From contig CATYXQ010000010.1 of assembly GCA_958414825.1 (NCBI GenBank), forward strand, positions 1-50,722: 50,722 nucleotides of DNA. Direction: 5' to 3'. Both the position numbers and the translations under genes were made by a program. The notes under the pieces were generated by a model. That model was not told where the DNA came from, did not search any database, and worked only from the letters and a program-made list of their open reading frames with translations. Each line of letters begins with the position of its first letter. Position 1 is the stretch's first letter. The stretch comes from an uncultured Eubacteriales bacterium (GTDB taxonomy: Bacteria > Bacillota > Clostridia > Oscillospirales > CAG-272). This document shows, piece after piece, positions 42,508 to 50,551 of this stretch.

Positions 42508-43047
42508 TTATTTACCGGTTTTTCCGGCTTTACGGCGAATCCTCTCGTCGGAATACTTGATTCCCTTGCCGAGGTACGGCTCAGGCGGTCTCTTTTCGCG
42601 GATCTGCGCCGCGATCTGACCGACTGCCTGCTTGTCAATGCCGCTTACAATAATCGTGTTGGCATCCGGCACGTCAAATGTAATGCCGTCGGTCTCCTCA
42701 AAATAAACGGGATGCGAGTATCCAAGACTGAGCGTCATTTTCTTGCCGGCCTTTTCTACTTTATAACCAACACCGTTAATTTCAAGCTTTTTGGAAAAAC
42801 CGCTTGTTACACCGGTCACCATGTTTTGAATGACCGCACGGGTCAAACCGTGCAATGCTCTGATCTCTTTGTCATCGGAAGCACGGGTTACCAAAATCTC
42901 GCCGCCCTCCTGCTTGATCTCAAGGCAGGGTGAAAACGACTGCTTCAGCGTCCCCTTGGGTCCTTTGACTTCCACTGCGTTGCCCTCGCCTATCGTAACC
43001 GTAACGCCGGCGGGAACAGGAATGGGCATTCTACCAATTCTTGACAT
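42508..43047 (-). CDS. rplF: 50S ribosomal protein L6
   Basis: A 179-aa protein with two repeated L6 domains, starting MSRIGRMPIPVPAGV. The C-terminal rRNA-binding signature is PEPYLGKGIKYSDERIRRKAGKTGK. It lies near the GTPase-associated region of the 50S and is followed by rplR. Confidence 0.98.
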   Translation of the reverse strand: MSRIGRMPIPVPAGVTVTIGEGNAVEVKGPKGTLKQSFSPCLEIKQEGGEILVTRASDDKEIRALHGLTRAVIQNMVTGVTSGFSKKLEINGVGYKVEKAGKKMTLSLGYSHPVYFEETDGITFDVPDANTIIVSGIDKQAVGQIAAQIREKRPPEPYLGKGIKYSDERIRRKAGKTGK

Positions 43048-43067
43048 AATCTGTTACCCTCCTTACA

Positions 43068-43463
43068 TTACCATACAAAGGCAAGCACTTCGCCGCCGAC
43101 ATTCTCTTTGCGAGCCTGTTTGTCGGTCATGATGCCCTTAGATGTAGAAACGATCGCAATACCGAGGCCGTTCATAACCTTGGGCATATCGTCACAGTTC
43201 GAATAAACGCGGAGGCCGGGCTTGGAAACGCGGCGCAGACCGTGAATAACTTTCTGTTTACCGACATATTTCAGCGAAACACGGATCATCCCCTGTTTGC
43301 CGTCCTCAACAATCTGATACCCTTTGATGTAGCCCTCGCTCTGAAGAATGTCAGCGATCGCTCTCTTCATATTGGACGCAGGAATGTCCACCGTTTCATG
43401 CTTTGCGTTGTTCGCGTTGCGGATACGGGTGAGCATATCTGCGATTACGTCTGAAATCTGCAT
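43068..43463 (-). CDS. rpsH: 30S ribosomal protein S8
   Basis: A 131-aa primary 16S rRNA-binding protein and, in E. coli, the repressor of the spc operon. It shows DVIADMLTRIRNANNAKHE and the C-terminal STSKGIMTDKQARKENVGGEVLAFVW. I chose the ATG at 43463, with AAGGAGG upstream, rather than the frame's first ATG at 43484, which overlaps the ribosome binding site. It follows an unusually long, structured spacer after rpsN. Confidence 0.98.
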   Translation of the reverse strand: MQISDVIADMLTRIRNANNAKHETVDIPASNMKRAIADILQSEGYIKGYQIVEDGKQGMIRVSLKYVGKQKVIHGLRRVSKPGLRVYSNCDDMPKVMNGLGIAIVSTSKGIMTDKQARKENVGGEVLAFVW

Positions 43464-43500
43464 TTTGATTTCCTCCTTATGCAAGTTATCAATGCTTGCT

Positions 43501-43556
43501 GCCGGGGCTATGCCCGGCGGCGAATCGGTGGTTAAAGCATTTGCTTTCCTTCCGAT
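43501..43556 (-). promoter_or_regulatory. Structured spacer between rpsN and rpsH
   Basis: The 114-nt gap can fold into two adjacent hairpins: GCCGGG (43501-43506) with CCCGGC (43513-43518), and an outer ATCGG (43524-43528)/CCGAT (43552-43556) enclosing AAAGC (43534-43538)/GCTTT (43543-43547). Most other gaps in this operon are 2-30 nt. It may be a regulatory or mRNA-processing element for rpsH; a role in S8 feedback is only a hypothesis. Confidence 0.4.
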
Positions 43557-43577
43557 AAGATGGGAGTTTTGCCGGTC

Positions 43578-43763
43578 TTACCAGCTTGCTTTCTTCACAC
43601 CCGGAATCTGTCCTTTATAGGCCAGTTCACGGAAACAGATACGGCAGATGCCGTACTTGCGGAGATAAGCATGGGGACGGCCGCAGATCTTGCATCTGTT
43701 ATATTCTCTGGTGGAAAACTTCTGCGCTTTCTGCTGCTTTAAAATCATAGATTTCTTTGCCAT
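43578..43763 (-). CDS. rpsN: 30S ribosomal protein S14, type Z
   Basis: The short 61-aa zinc-binding S14 (MAKKSMILKQQKAQKF, then CKICGRPHAYLRKYGICRIC with the Cys-x2-Cys pairs), typical of Gram-positive bacteria. The C-terminus is the conserved YKGQIPGVKKASW. It lies between rplE and rpsH. Confidence 0.97.
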   Translation of the reverse strand: MAKKSMILKQQKAQKFSTREYNRCKICGRPHAYLRKYGICRICFRELAYKGQIPGVKKASW

Positions 43764-43777
43764 CTGATTTCCCCTCC

Positions 43778-44317
43778 TTATTTCGCAAACGGAGCGCCCA
43801 TCAATGAGAGCAGCTCTCTTGCTTCTTCGTCGGTATTCGCGGTCGTGACAAACACGATGTCCATGCCGCGGATCTTATCGACCTTATCATACTCGATTTC
43901 AGGGAAAATCAGCTGCTCCTTGAGACCGAGCGCATAGTTGCCTCTGCCGTCGAACGCATTGGGATTAATGCCCTTAAAGTCACGAACGCGGGGAAGAGCC
44001 AAATTGAAGAGTTTATCCATAAACTCATACATATTCTCGCCGCGGAGCGTAACCTTTACGCCGATCTTCACGCCCTCACGAAGCTTGAAGTTTGCAACCG
44101 ACTTCTTTGCATAGGTCGGAACCGCTTTCTGACCGGTAATCATCGTAATTTCCTCGATAACGCTGTCGATCACCTTGGAATTTTCCTTGGCGTCTCCCGC
44201 ACCGACGTTAACCACGATCTTATCCAGTTTCGGAATCTGCATGGGGCTCTTGTAAGAGAACTTTTTCATCAGTGCCGGCGCGACGTCATTTTTGTACATT
44301 TCTGCATATCTGGACAT
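43778..44317 (-). CDS. rplE: 50S ribosomal protein L5
   Basis: A 179-aa 5S rRNA-binding protein of the central protuberance. Signatures are LDKIVVNVGAGDAKENSK, ITGQKAVPTYAKKSVANFKLREG, and DFKGINPNAFDGRGNYALGLKEQ. It follows rplX by 16 nt. Confidence 0.98.
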   Translation of the reverse strand: MSRYAEMYKNDVAPALMKKFSYKSPMQIPKLDKIVVNVGAGDAKENSKVIDSVIEEITMITGQKAVPTYAKKSVANFKLREGVKIGVKVTLRGENMYEFMDKLFNLALPRVRDFKGINPNAFDGRGNYALGLKEQLIFPEIEYDKVDKIRGMDIVFVTTANTDEEARELLSLMGAPFAK

Positions 44318-44333
44318 AGTTCACCGCACCTCC

Positions 44334-44651
44334 TTAAAGTTCAGCGCCGCACTTGACGCATACACGGACCTTTTTGCCGTCTACGGTCTTGTGAGCCGCT
44401 CTTGTCGCTTTGTCGCACTTTGCGCAGTAAAGCTGAACCTTATCCGCGTAAATTGCGCCCTCGACCTTCATAATACCGCCCGCTTCGCCCTGTTTACGGG
44501 GCTTTGCGTGCTTGGTGACGATGTTGACGCCGTCAACAATCACCTTTCTCTCCTTGGGAGAGACTGTGAGGACTTTACCCTTCTTGCCTTTATCGTCGCC
44601 GGAAATAACAATAACGGTATCGTCTTTCTTTACATGAAGCTTTTCTGCCAT
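44334..44651 (-). CDS. rplX: 50S ribosomal protein L24
   Basis: A 105-aa assembly-initiating large-subunit protein with the KOW motif VKKDDTVIVISGDDKGKKGKVL and the C-terminal CAKCDKATRAAH...VCVKCGAEL, which carries two CxxC pairs suggestive of zinc binding. It lies between rplN and rplE. Confidence 0.97.
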   Translation of the reverse strand: MAEKLHVKKDDTVIVISGDDKGKKGKVLTVSPKERKVIVDGVNIVTKHAKPRKQGEAGGIMKVEGAIYADKVQLYCAKCDKATRAAHKTVDGKKVRVCVKCGAEL

Positions 44652-44669
44652 TTTCGTTACCTCCTCCGA

Positions 44670-45038
44670 TTAAAGAACTTCAGGAGCAAGAGACAGGATT
44701 TTCAGAAAATCTCTGTCGCGGAGCTCTCTGGCCACGGGCCCGAAAATACGGGTTCCTCTTGGCGTATTGTCATCTTTGATTATCACCGCTGCATTTTCGT
44801 CGAATTTGATGTAAGAGCCGTCCGCACGGCGGAGCCCCTTAACGCTTCTGACGACGACTGCCTTGACCACGTCGCCCTTTTTGACAACGCCGCCCGGAGC
44901 CGCTTTTTTCACGGTGCAAACCACGATATCACCGATGTTCGCATATCTGCGGCCGGTTCCGCCCAGAACGCGAATACACATCAGTTCCCTGGCGCCGGTA
45001 TTATCGGCAACCTTCATATATGTTTGCTGCTGAATCAC
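44670..45038 (-). CDS. rplN: 50S ribosomal protein L14
   Basis: A 122-aa, very conserved beta-barrel protein at the subunit interface: MIQQQTYMKVADNTGARELM, CIRVLGGTGRRYANIGDIVV and GTRIFGPVARELRDRDFLKI. It follows rpsQ by 56 nt. Confidence 0.98.
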   Translation of the reverse strand: MIQQQTYMKVADNTGARELMCIRVLGGTGRRYANIGDIVVCTVKKAAPGGVVKKGDVVKAVVVRSVKGLRRADGSYIKFDENAAVIIKDDNTPRGTRIFGPVARELRDRDFLKILSLAPEVL

Positions 45039-45094
45039 TTAGCGTATCCTCCTTTTTTCAGCAAGTACTTTGACCTGCCTACTGTTTTGGGCTT

Positions 45095-45349
45095 TTATTT
45101 AGCCTTTTCAATTATGGACACGAGTCTCCACCGCTTGGTTGCGGAAAGAGGTCTTGTCTCCATTACATACACCTTGTCGCCGATACCGCACTCGTTCTTC
45201 TCGTCATGCACATGAATCTTTGTGGTGTGCTTGATGATTTTGCCGTATTTGGGATGCTTGACATTGTCTTCAATTGCAACGACAATCGTCTTGTCCATCT
45301 TGTCACTGACAACTCGACCGACTCTTGTTTTTCTAAGATTTCTTTCCAT
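45095..45349 (-). CDS. rpsQ: 30S ribosomal protein S17
   Basis: An 84-aa OB-fold primary rRNA binder. It starts MERNLRKTRVGRVVSDKMDK and contains HPKYGKIIKHTTKIHVHDE. Two ATG codons are possible; the inner one (45349) lies 9 nt after AAGGGG and gives the family's usual N-terminus, while the outer one (45355) would be only 3 nt from it. Confidence 0.96.
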   Translation of the reverse strand: MERNLRKTRVGRVVSDKMDKTIVVAIEDNVKHPKYGKIIKHTTKIHVHDEKNECGIGDKVYVMETRPLSATKRWRLVSIIEKAK

Positions 45350-45362
45350 CTTCATTCACCCC

Positions 45363-45551
45363 TTATGCGTTCTTCTCTTGAAGAACGGTCATTACGCGCG
45401 CAATATCCTTCTTCACATCCGAAATTCTGTGCGGATTCTCAAGCTGGTTGATCGCGTGCTGGAAACGGAGATTAAAAAGCTCGCTTTTCAGTTCTTTAAG
45501 CTTTGCCTGGAGCTGGTCGGCAGTCATGTCTCTGAGTTCCGTAACTTTCAT
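45363..45551 (-). CDS. rpmC: 50S ribosomal protein L29
   Basis: A 62-aa helical hairpin protein near the tunnel exit: MKVTELRDMTADQLQAKLKE, ELFNLRFQHAINQLENPHRI. It lies between rplP (3 nt before) and rpsQ. Confidence 0.97.
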   Translation of the reverse strand: MKVTELRDMTADQLQAKLKELKSELFNLRFQHAINQLENPHRISDVKKDIARVMTVLQEKNA

Positions 45552-45554
45552 GGC

Positions 45555-45983
45555 TTATACCTCCCCACCCTCTGTTGTTTCCTTCTTTACAAACTTGCAC
45601 TTGATCGGCAGTTTATGGCCGGCAAGACGCATAGCTTCTCTCGCGATCTCCTCGCTCACGCCGTCCATCTCGAACAGCACACGTCCCGGCTTGACCACGG
45701 ATACCCAGTACTCAGGCGAACCTTTACCGGAACCCATGCGGGTTTCAGCAGGCTTTTCGGTAATCGGCTTGTCAGGGAAAATCTTAATCCAAACCTGACC
45801 GCCGCGGCGGATGTAACGTGTCATTGCGATACGAGCCGCTTCAATCTGATTGCTGGTAATCCATGCGGGTTCCAGGGCAACAAGGCCGTACGTACCATTG
45901 GAAATGGTGTTGCCGCGCATAGCCTTACCGGTCAGTCTGCCGCGGTGTACGCGACGGTACTTGACTCTCTTTGGCATCAACAT
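45555..45983 (-). CDS. rplP: 50S ribosomal protein L16
   Basis: A 142-aa protein next to the A-site and peptidyl transferase centre. It begins MLMPKRVKYRRVHRGRLTG and contains AARIAMTRYIRRGGQVWIKIFPDKP and TRMGSGKGSPEYWVSVVKPG. The ATG overlaps the rpsC stop by one base (TAATG). Confidence 0.98.
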   Translation of the reverse strand: MLMPKRVKYRRVHRGRLTGKAMRGNTISNGTYGLVALEPAWITSNQIEAARIAMTRYIRRGGQVWIKIFPDKPITEKPAETRMGSGKGSPEYWVSVVKPGRVLFEMDGVSEEIAREAMRLAGHKLPIKCKFVKKETTEGGEV

Positions 45984-46726
45984 TATCGGCTGCCCCCTTC
46001 CGCTTTATTGTTTCTTCTGCCGCCCTCACGATTATCGCGGCGGCGGGGTCTGCGATCCTCTCTCGCGGACTGCGACTGACGGTTCACTTCGGAGAGCACC
46101 TCACCTCTGTAAATCCATACCTTAATACCGATTTTACCGTACGTGGTGTTAGCTTCCCAAAAACCGTAATCAATATCTGCACGGAGCGTCTGAAGCGGGA
46201 TTGTTCCCTCGTGATAATGCTCCACGCGCGCGATTTCAGCACCGCCGAGACGACCGCTGCAGCAAACTTTGATTCCCTTTGCGCCGAGTCTCATGGTTCT
46301 GCCGATCGCCTGTTTCATAGCGCGGCGGAAAGACGTTCTCTTCTCAAGCTGCGCCGCAATGCTCTCCGCAACCAGTTGCGCATCGAGATCGGGATTCTTA
46401 ACCTCCACGACGTTTACAACGACCTGCGTTTCAGGGATCTCAAGCACGCCCGCGATGTCCATCTTCAGCTTTTCGATTTCCGCGCCGCCTCGACCGATTA
46501 CGATACCCGGCTTCGCGCAGTGAACAAATACTTTCACGCGGTTCGCGTCGCGCTCAATCTCGATCTTCGGAACGCCCGCGCCCTGCAGCTTCTTCTTCAG
46601 AAACGTTCTGAGCTTATAATCCGAAACAAGCGTGTCTCCGAAAGTTTCATCTTTCGCAAACCATCTTGAGTCCCAATTCTTAATCACACCCACACGGAGT
46701 CCGTGCGGATTCACTTTCTGACCCAT
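45983..46726 (-). CDS. rpsC: 30S ribosomal protein S3
   Basis: A 247-aa protein with an N-terminal KH type II domain (GVPKIEIERDANRVKVFVHC, GIVIGRGGAEIEKLK) and the S3 C-terminal domain (IGRTMRLGAKGIKVCCSGRL, GKIGIKVWIYRGEV). The last 30 or so residues are an Arg/Asp/Gly-rich disordered tail. It forms part of the mRNA entry site helicase. Confidence 0.98.
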   Translation of the reverse strand: MGQKVNPHGLRVGVIKNWDSRWFAKDETFGDTLVSDYKLRTFLKKKLQGAGVPKIEIERDANRVKVFVHCAKPGIVIGRGGAEIEKLKMDIAGVLEIPETQVVVNVVEVKNPDLDAQLVAESIAAQLEKRTSFRRAMKQAIGRTMRLGAKGIKVCCSGRLGGAEIARVEHYHEGTIPLQTLRADIDYGFWEANTTYGKIGIKVWIYRGEVLSEVNRQSQSAREDRRPRRRDNREGGRRNNKAEGGSR

Positions 46727-46748
46727 CTGCTGTTTTACCTCCTTTTAC

Positions 46749-47084
46749 TCAAACTCTTTCCTTAACGGTTATGGTAACATGGCTCGTTCTCTTCAGAATT
46801 CGATATGCTCTGCCCTGCGCTCTCGGCATGATTCTCTTCAAAGTCGGACCGGGGCATACGAAGCATTCGGATACATACAGCTTAGATGCGTCCATGTTGA
46901 AATTGTTCTCTGCATTTGCGACTGCACTTCTCAAAAGCTTGCTCAGATATTCAGACGCGCTTTTCGGCGTATTCTTCAGGATAGCCATTGCCTGCGCCGC
47001 GTCCTTGCCTCTGATCAGATCAAGTACGATCTTGACCTTTCTTGGAGAAATTCTCGCATATTTCAGATGCGCTTTTGCTTCCAT
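46749..47084 (-). CDS. rplV: 50S ribosomal protein L22
   Basis: A 111-aa protein with a long beta-hairpin that lines the exit tunnel: HLKYARISPRKVKIVLDLIRG, and the hairpin region CPGPTLKRIMPRAQGRAYRILKRTSHVTITV. It lies between rpsS and rpsC. Confidence 0.98.
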   Translation of the reverse strand: MEAKAHLKYARISPRKVKIVLDLIRGKDAAQAMAILKNTPKSASEYLSKLLRSAVANAENNFNMDASKLYVSECFVCPGPTLKRIMPRAQGRAYRILKRTSHVTITVKERV

Positions 47085-47130
47085 TTAAGGCTTTGCCTCC
47101 CTTCGCTTTCAGCGATTTCAGTAAATTTGA

Positions 47131-47412
47131 TTATTTGCCGTTATTCGAGGTCTTGGACCCGGCGTGACCCTTAAAGGTTCTCGTCGGCGCAAACTCGCCA
47201 AGCTTACGGCCGACCATATCCTCCGTGATGTAAACCGGAATATGTTTTCTGCCGTCATGGACAGCGATGGTATGACCGACGAATTCCGGGAAAATCGTAG
47301 ACGCGCGCGACCAGGTTTTGAGAACTTTCTTTTCGCCCTTTTCATTCATTGCAACGACGCGGTTGAACAGTTTCTCTTCAACATAAGGCGCTTTTTTCAG
47401 GCTTCTGCTCAT
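47131..47412 (-). CDS. rpsS: 30S ribosomal protein S19
   Basis: A 93-aa head protein that pairs with S13: MSRSLKKAPYVEEKLFNRV, KTWSRASTIFPEFVGHTIAVHDG and KLGEFAPTRTFKGHAG. It follows rplB by 32 nt. Confidence 0.98.
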   Translation of the reverse strand: MSRSLKKAPYVEEKLFNRVVAMNEKGEKKVLKTWSRASTIFPEFVGHTIAVHDGRKHIPVYITEDMVGRKLGEFAPTRTFKGHAGSKTSNNGK

Positions 47413-47444
47413 TTACTGTGCCTCCCTTTCTTCTTTACTCGGCA

Positions 47445-48275
47445 TTACTTGCTGCCTCTGCGCTTGACGATGAACTTATTCGTTCTCGCCTTCTTGTTTC
47501 TGGTCTTATACCCCAGAGCAGGCTTACCCCAAGGCGTTACAGGACCGGGACGACCAATCGGAGCGCGTCCCTCACCGCCGCCGTGCGGGTGATCGCAGGG
47601 GTTCATGACCGAACCGCGAACCGTCGGGCGAATGCCCATGTGACGCGTTTTGCCCGCCTTACCAATCTTAACCGTATCATGCTCGATGTTGCCGACCTGA
47701 CCGATCGTGGCCTTGCAATCCAGTCGGATGTAGCGAACTTCGCCGGAGGGCAGTCTGACCTGCGCCATACCGTCTTCTTTCGCCATCAGCTGAGCAGCGC
47801 AGCCCGCGCTGCGGACAAGCTGACCGCCCTTGCCAGGATACAGTTCAATGTTGTAAATAAACGTACCAACAGGGATGTTGGCAATCGGAAGCGTGTTGCC
47901 GGGCTTAATATCCGCATCCGGCGCGGAATAAACCGTATCGCCGTCCGTGAGCCCTACCGGAGCGATGATGTAGCTCTTCGTTCCGTTTTCATATTGCAGA
48001 AGCGCGATATAAGCGCTGCGGTTCGGGTCATACTCAATGCCGATAACCTTTGCCGCGCCCTCAGCGGTGCGCTTAAAATCAACAATTCTGTATTTCTGCT
48101 TGTTTCCGCCGCCCTTATGGCGCACGGTGATCCTGCCGTAGCTATTGCGTCCGGCATTCTTTTTCTTGATTACGATCAGGCTTTTTTCAGGCGTGAATTT
48201 GGTCAGTTCCTCAAAAGAAGCAACCGTCATGCCTCTGCGGCCGTTCGTAGTCGGCTTATATTTAATAGTAGGCAT
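47445..48275 (-). CDS. rplB: 50S ribosomal protein L2
   Basis: A 276-aa primary 23S rRNA binder needed for subunit joining and peptidyl transfer. It has MPTIKYKPTTNGRRGMT, GGGNKQKYRIVDFKR, and the highly conserved RGSVMNPCDHPHGGGEGRAP containing the functional histidine. It lies between rplW and rpsS. Confidence 0.99.
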   Translation of the reverse strand: MPTIKYKPTTNGRRGMTVASFEELTKFTPEKSLIVIKKKNAGRNSYGRITVRHKGGGNKQKYRIVDFKRTAEGAAKVIGIEYDPNRSAYIALLQYENGTKSYIIAPVGLTDGDTVYSAPDADIKPGNTLPIANIPVGTFIYNIELYPGKGGQLVRSAGCAAQLMAKEDGMAQVRLPSGEVRYIRLDCKATIGQVGNIEHDTVKIGKAGKTRHMGIRPTVRGSVMNPCDHPHGGGEGRAPIGRPGPVTPWGKPALGYKTRNKKARTNKFIVKRRGSK

Positions 48276-48295
48276 TCTTTTTTATCCTCCTATTC

Positions 48296-48589
48296 TCAGT
48301 TCATGCTGTCAAAGAACGCAATGGTCTTCGACGTGGGCTTCAGAGCGACAATCGCCTTTTTCCACTCGCCTCTGTAGCCGGCGTGAACGCCGAGTCTCTT
48401 GGGCTTCTTCTTCATACTGATGGTATTGACGCTTGCAACCTCAACGCCGAACATCTCCTCAACCGCCGCAGCGATTTCCGGCTTTGTAGCGTCGGGCGCC
48501 ACTTTAAACACATAGCGCTTATCCGCAAGCATATCCATACTTTTTTCCGTGATGATCGGTTTCATGATAATGTCTTGTGAAAGTTTCAT
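48296..48589 (-). CDS. rplW: 50S ribosomal protein L23
   Basis: A 97-aa protein at the tunnel exit that docks SRP and trigger factor. It has IIMKPIITEKSMDMLADKRYVFKV and VNTISMKKKPKRLGVHAGYRGEWKKAI. The ATG overlaps the rplD stop by one base (TAATG). Confidence 0.98.
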   Translation of the reverse strand: MKLSQDIIMKPIITEKSMDMLADKRYVFKVAPDATKPEIAAAVEEMFGVEVASVNTISMKKKPKRLGVHAGYRGEWKKAIVALKPTSKTIAFFDSMN

Positions 48590-49212
48590 TATGCATATAC
48601 CTCCTCAATCTTCTTAACGGCATCCGCTGCCACAACAAGCGTATCGCAGCCGAGAATGTCATAAACGTTGATGGAGTTATAGACCGTCGTGTTTACGCCC
48701 TCGATATTGTCGCAGCTCTTCACGACAACCTTGTCCGCCTGAGGCAGAACAATCAGCGTCTTTTTCGCCGCGCCTATCGCCTGCAACATACCGATCATTG
48801 CCTTTGTCTTGTACTCCGGTGCGGAAATGTTGTCCACAACGATCAAATTGCCCTGCGCGACCTTATCGGAGAGCGCGCCGAACAGCGCCAGTCTGCGAAC
48901 TTTCTTATTGACAGAAACACGATAGCAGCGCGGTTTCGGTCCGAGTGCGATACCGCCGTGCGTCCACTGCGGCGCGCGGGTCGAACCCTGACGTGCGCGG
49001 CCGGTTCCTTTCTGTTTCCAAGGCTTTCTGCCGCCGCCGCTAACCTCCGTACGGGTAAGCGTGGACTGCGTGCCCTGTCTCTGATTTGCAAGGTAAGCTT
49101 TTACAGCGGTGTGGAGGACCGCGCCGTTTACTTCAGCGCCAAACACTTTATCGCTAAGCGTGAGCTCGCCCACTTCCTTACCTGCCATATCAACTACTTT
49201 TACATTTGGCAT
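48589..49212 (-). CDS. rplD: 50S ribosomal protein L4
   Basis: A 207-aa protein whose extended loop lines the exit tunnel: RQGTQSTLTRTEVSGGGRKPW, KQKGTGRARQGSTRAPQW. In E. coli L4 represses the S10 operon; here its role in feedback on the S10 leader is unknown. It follows rplC by 18 nt. Confidence 0.98.
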   Translation of the reverse strand: MPNVKVVDMAGKEVGELTLSDKVFGAEVNGAVLHTAVKAYLANQRQGTQSTLTRTEVSGGGRKPWKQKGTGRARQGSTRAPQWTHGGIALGPKPRCYRVSVNKKVRRLALFGALSDKVAQGNLIVVDNISAPEYKTKAMIGMLQAIGAAKKTLIVLPQADKVVVKSCDNIEGVNTTVYNSINVYDILGCDTLVVAADAVKKIEEVYA

Positions 49213-49230
49213 TGTGTATTCCTCCTTCCG

Positions 49231-49863
49231 TTATGCTTTGACCGAATCGCGAATAAACACAATGCCGCCTTTTGCGCCCGGAACAGCGCCTTTGACCGCG
49301 ATAATGTTCTTTTCCGCGTCTATCTTTACGACGGCAAGGTTCAGCACCGTAACCGTCTCATTGCCGTATTGTCCGGCCATTTTCTTATTTTTGAAAACGC
49401 GCGACGGCGTAGAGTTTGCACCCATAGAACCGACCTGACGGTGAATAGGTCCCGTGCCGTGCGTCATACGTAAAATATGATGTCCCCATCTCTTGACCGC
49501 GCCCGTATATCCGCGTCCTTTTGTTATACCGGTAATGTCGACCTTGTCGCCTGCGGCGAAGGTATCGGCTGATACAACATCTCCGACGTTCATTTCGGCC
49601 GCGCCCTCAAGTCTGAACTCTTTGAGGTGCTTTTTCACAGCAATTCCGGCCTTTTTGAAATGGCCGATCTCCGCTTTCGTCATGTGCTTTTCTTTCACAT
49701 CGCCGAATGCGAGCTGCACCGCGCTGTAGCCGTCCGTCTCCACGGTTTTCTTCTGCGCGACAGCGCAGGGGCCGGCTTCAATCACGGTTACGGGCACTAC
49801 GCTTCCGTCTTCGAGGAAGATCTGCGTCATGCCCAGTTTCTTTCCGATGATACCTTTTTTCAT
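49231..49863 (-). CDS. rplC: 50S ribosomal protein L3
   Basis: A 210-aa early-assembly protein near the peptidyl transferase centre: MKKGIIGKKLGMTQIF, GKGFTG-type ITKGRGYTGAVKRWG, GPIHRQVGSMGA and KKMAGQYGNETVTVLNL. It lies between rpsJ (84 nt before) and rplD. Confidence 0.98.
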   Translation of the reverse strand: MKKGIIGKKLGMTQIFLEDGSVVPVTVIEAGPCAVAQKKTVETDGYSAVQLAFGDVKEKHMTKAEIGHFKKAGIAVKKHLKEFRLEGAAEMNVGDVVSADTFAAGDKVDITGITKGRGYTGAVKRWGHHILRMTHGTGPIHRQVGSMGANSTPSRVFKNKKMAGQYGNETVTVLNLAVVKIDAEKNIIAVKGAVPGAKGGIVFIRDSVKA

Positions 49864-49947
49864 GGTTTCCTCCTTAAAGGTTATTGGTTGACGGGTTTGT
49901 ATTTCGGTTTCCCGACCCAGTCAACTTGACCGATGAGGGTCTTTGCG

Positions 49948-50256
49948 TCAGATGATCTCGATCTCGACGCCCGCCGGAAGTTCGGTTGAAGCAATCGCTT
50001 CGATAACCGCTTTCGAGGGCTTCATGATGTCAATCAGTCTCTTGTGCGTGCGCATTTCGAACTGCTCGCGGCTGTCCTTGTACTTGTGTACCGCACGAAG
50101 AATCGTGACGATCTCTTTCTCCGTCGGCAGCGGTACAGGCCCCGAAACGATCGCGCCGCTTCTCTTTGCCACTTCCACAATCTTCTCGGCCGCCGTGTCG
50201 ATCAGCGTGTGATCGTAGCTTTTCAGTCTGATTCTGATTTTTTCATTGACTGCCAT
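49948..50256 (-). CDS. rpsJ: 30S ribosomal protein S10
   Basis: A 102-aa head protein, also known as NusE in antitermination. It has KIRIRLKSYDHTLIDTAAEKIVE, GPVPLPTEKEIVTILRA and the loop SREQFEMRTHKRLIDI. It is the first gene of the long ribosomal operon, with AAGGAGG upstream of its ATG. Confidence 0.98.
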   Translation of the reverse strand: MAVNEKIRIRLKSYDHTLIDTAAEKIVEVAKRSGAIVSGPVPLPTEKEIVTILRAVHKYKDSREQFEMRTHKRLIDIMKPSKAVIEAIASTELPAGVEIEII

Positions 50257-50515
50257 GGTCTTGCCTCCTTACTTTTTTCAGTAACTGGGGCGATTCGCTT
50301 TTAACACTGTGCCGTGCGTTTCAAACATTTCCCTTACGAAGCCGGCACTTATCCCGATGCAGACGGCGCTGCATAGGACAAATCCCGGTCAGAAAACGAG
50401 TTGCACCGCACGGTGCAAAGCATAAATTCTGCTGTCGCCCGGTTCATTGTCGGACATACTCCACGAAAATTCCCCGCATTCACTGCGGCAACCTCTCGCT
50501 TCATCGCATATCAAG
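50257..50515 (-). promoter_or_regulatory. Structured 5' leader of the S10 operon
   Basis: About 260 nt of untranslated leader lie between the promoter and rpsJ, with no open frame of note. Minus-strand features are a CCGCA/TGCGG hairpin near the start, the perfect palindrome TTGCACCG-TG-CGGTGCAA (50401-50418), and a 13-bp hairpin. In that hairpin TTGTCCTATGCAG (50381-50369) pairs with CTGCAT-C-GGGATAA (50362-50349), with one bulged base, over a 6-nt loop. Such leaders in other bacteria carry autogenous ribosomal-protein control; the binding protein here is unknown. Confidence 0.6.
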
Positions 50516-50522
50516 CTTTCTC

Positions 50523-50551
50523 ATTATATCTTAAACGCCGCGTGATTGCAA
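50523..50551 (-). promoter_or_regulatory. Main promoter of the ribosomal protein operon
   Basis: On the minus strand TTGCAA (50546-50551), a 17-nt spacer and a perfect TATAAT (50523-50528). The sequence upstream (50552-50660) is very A/T-rich with A- and T-runs resembling an UP element. A TTCACAA-N15-TTGTGAA inverted repeat sits at 50624-50652. Confidence 0.8.
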
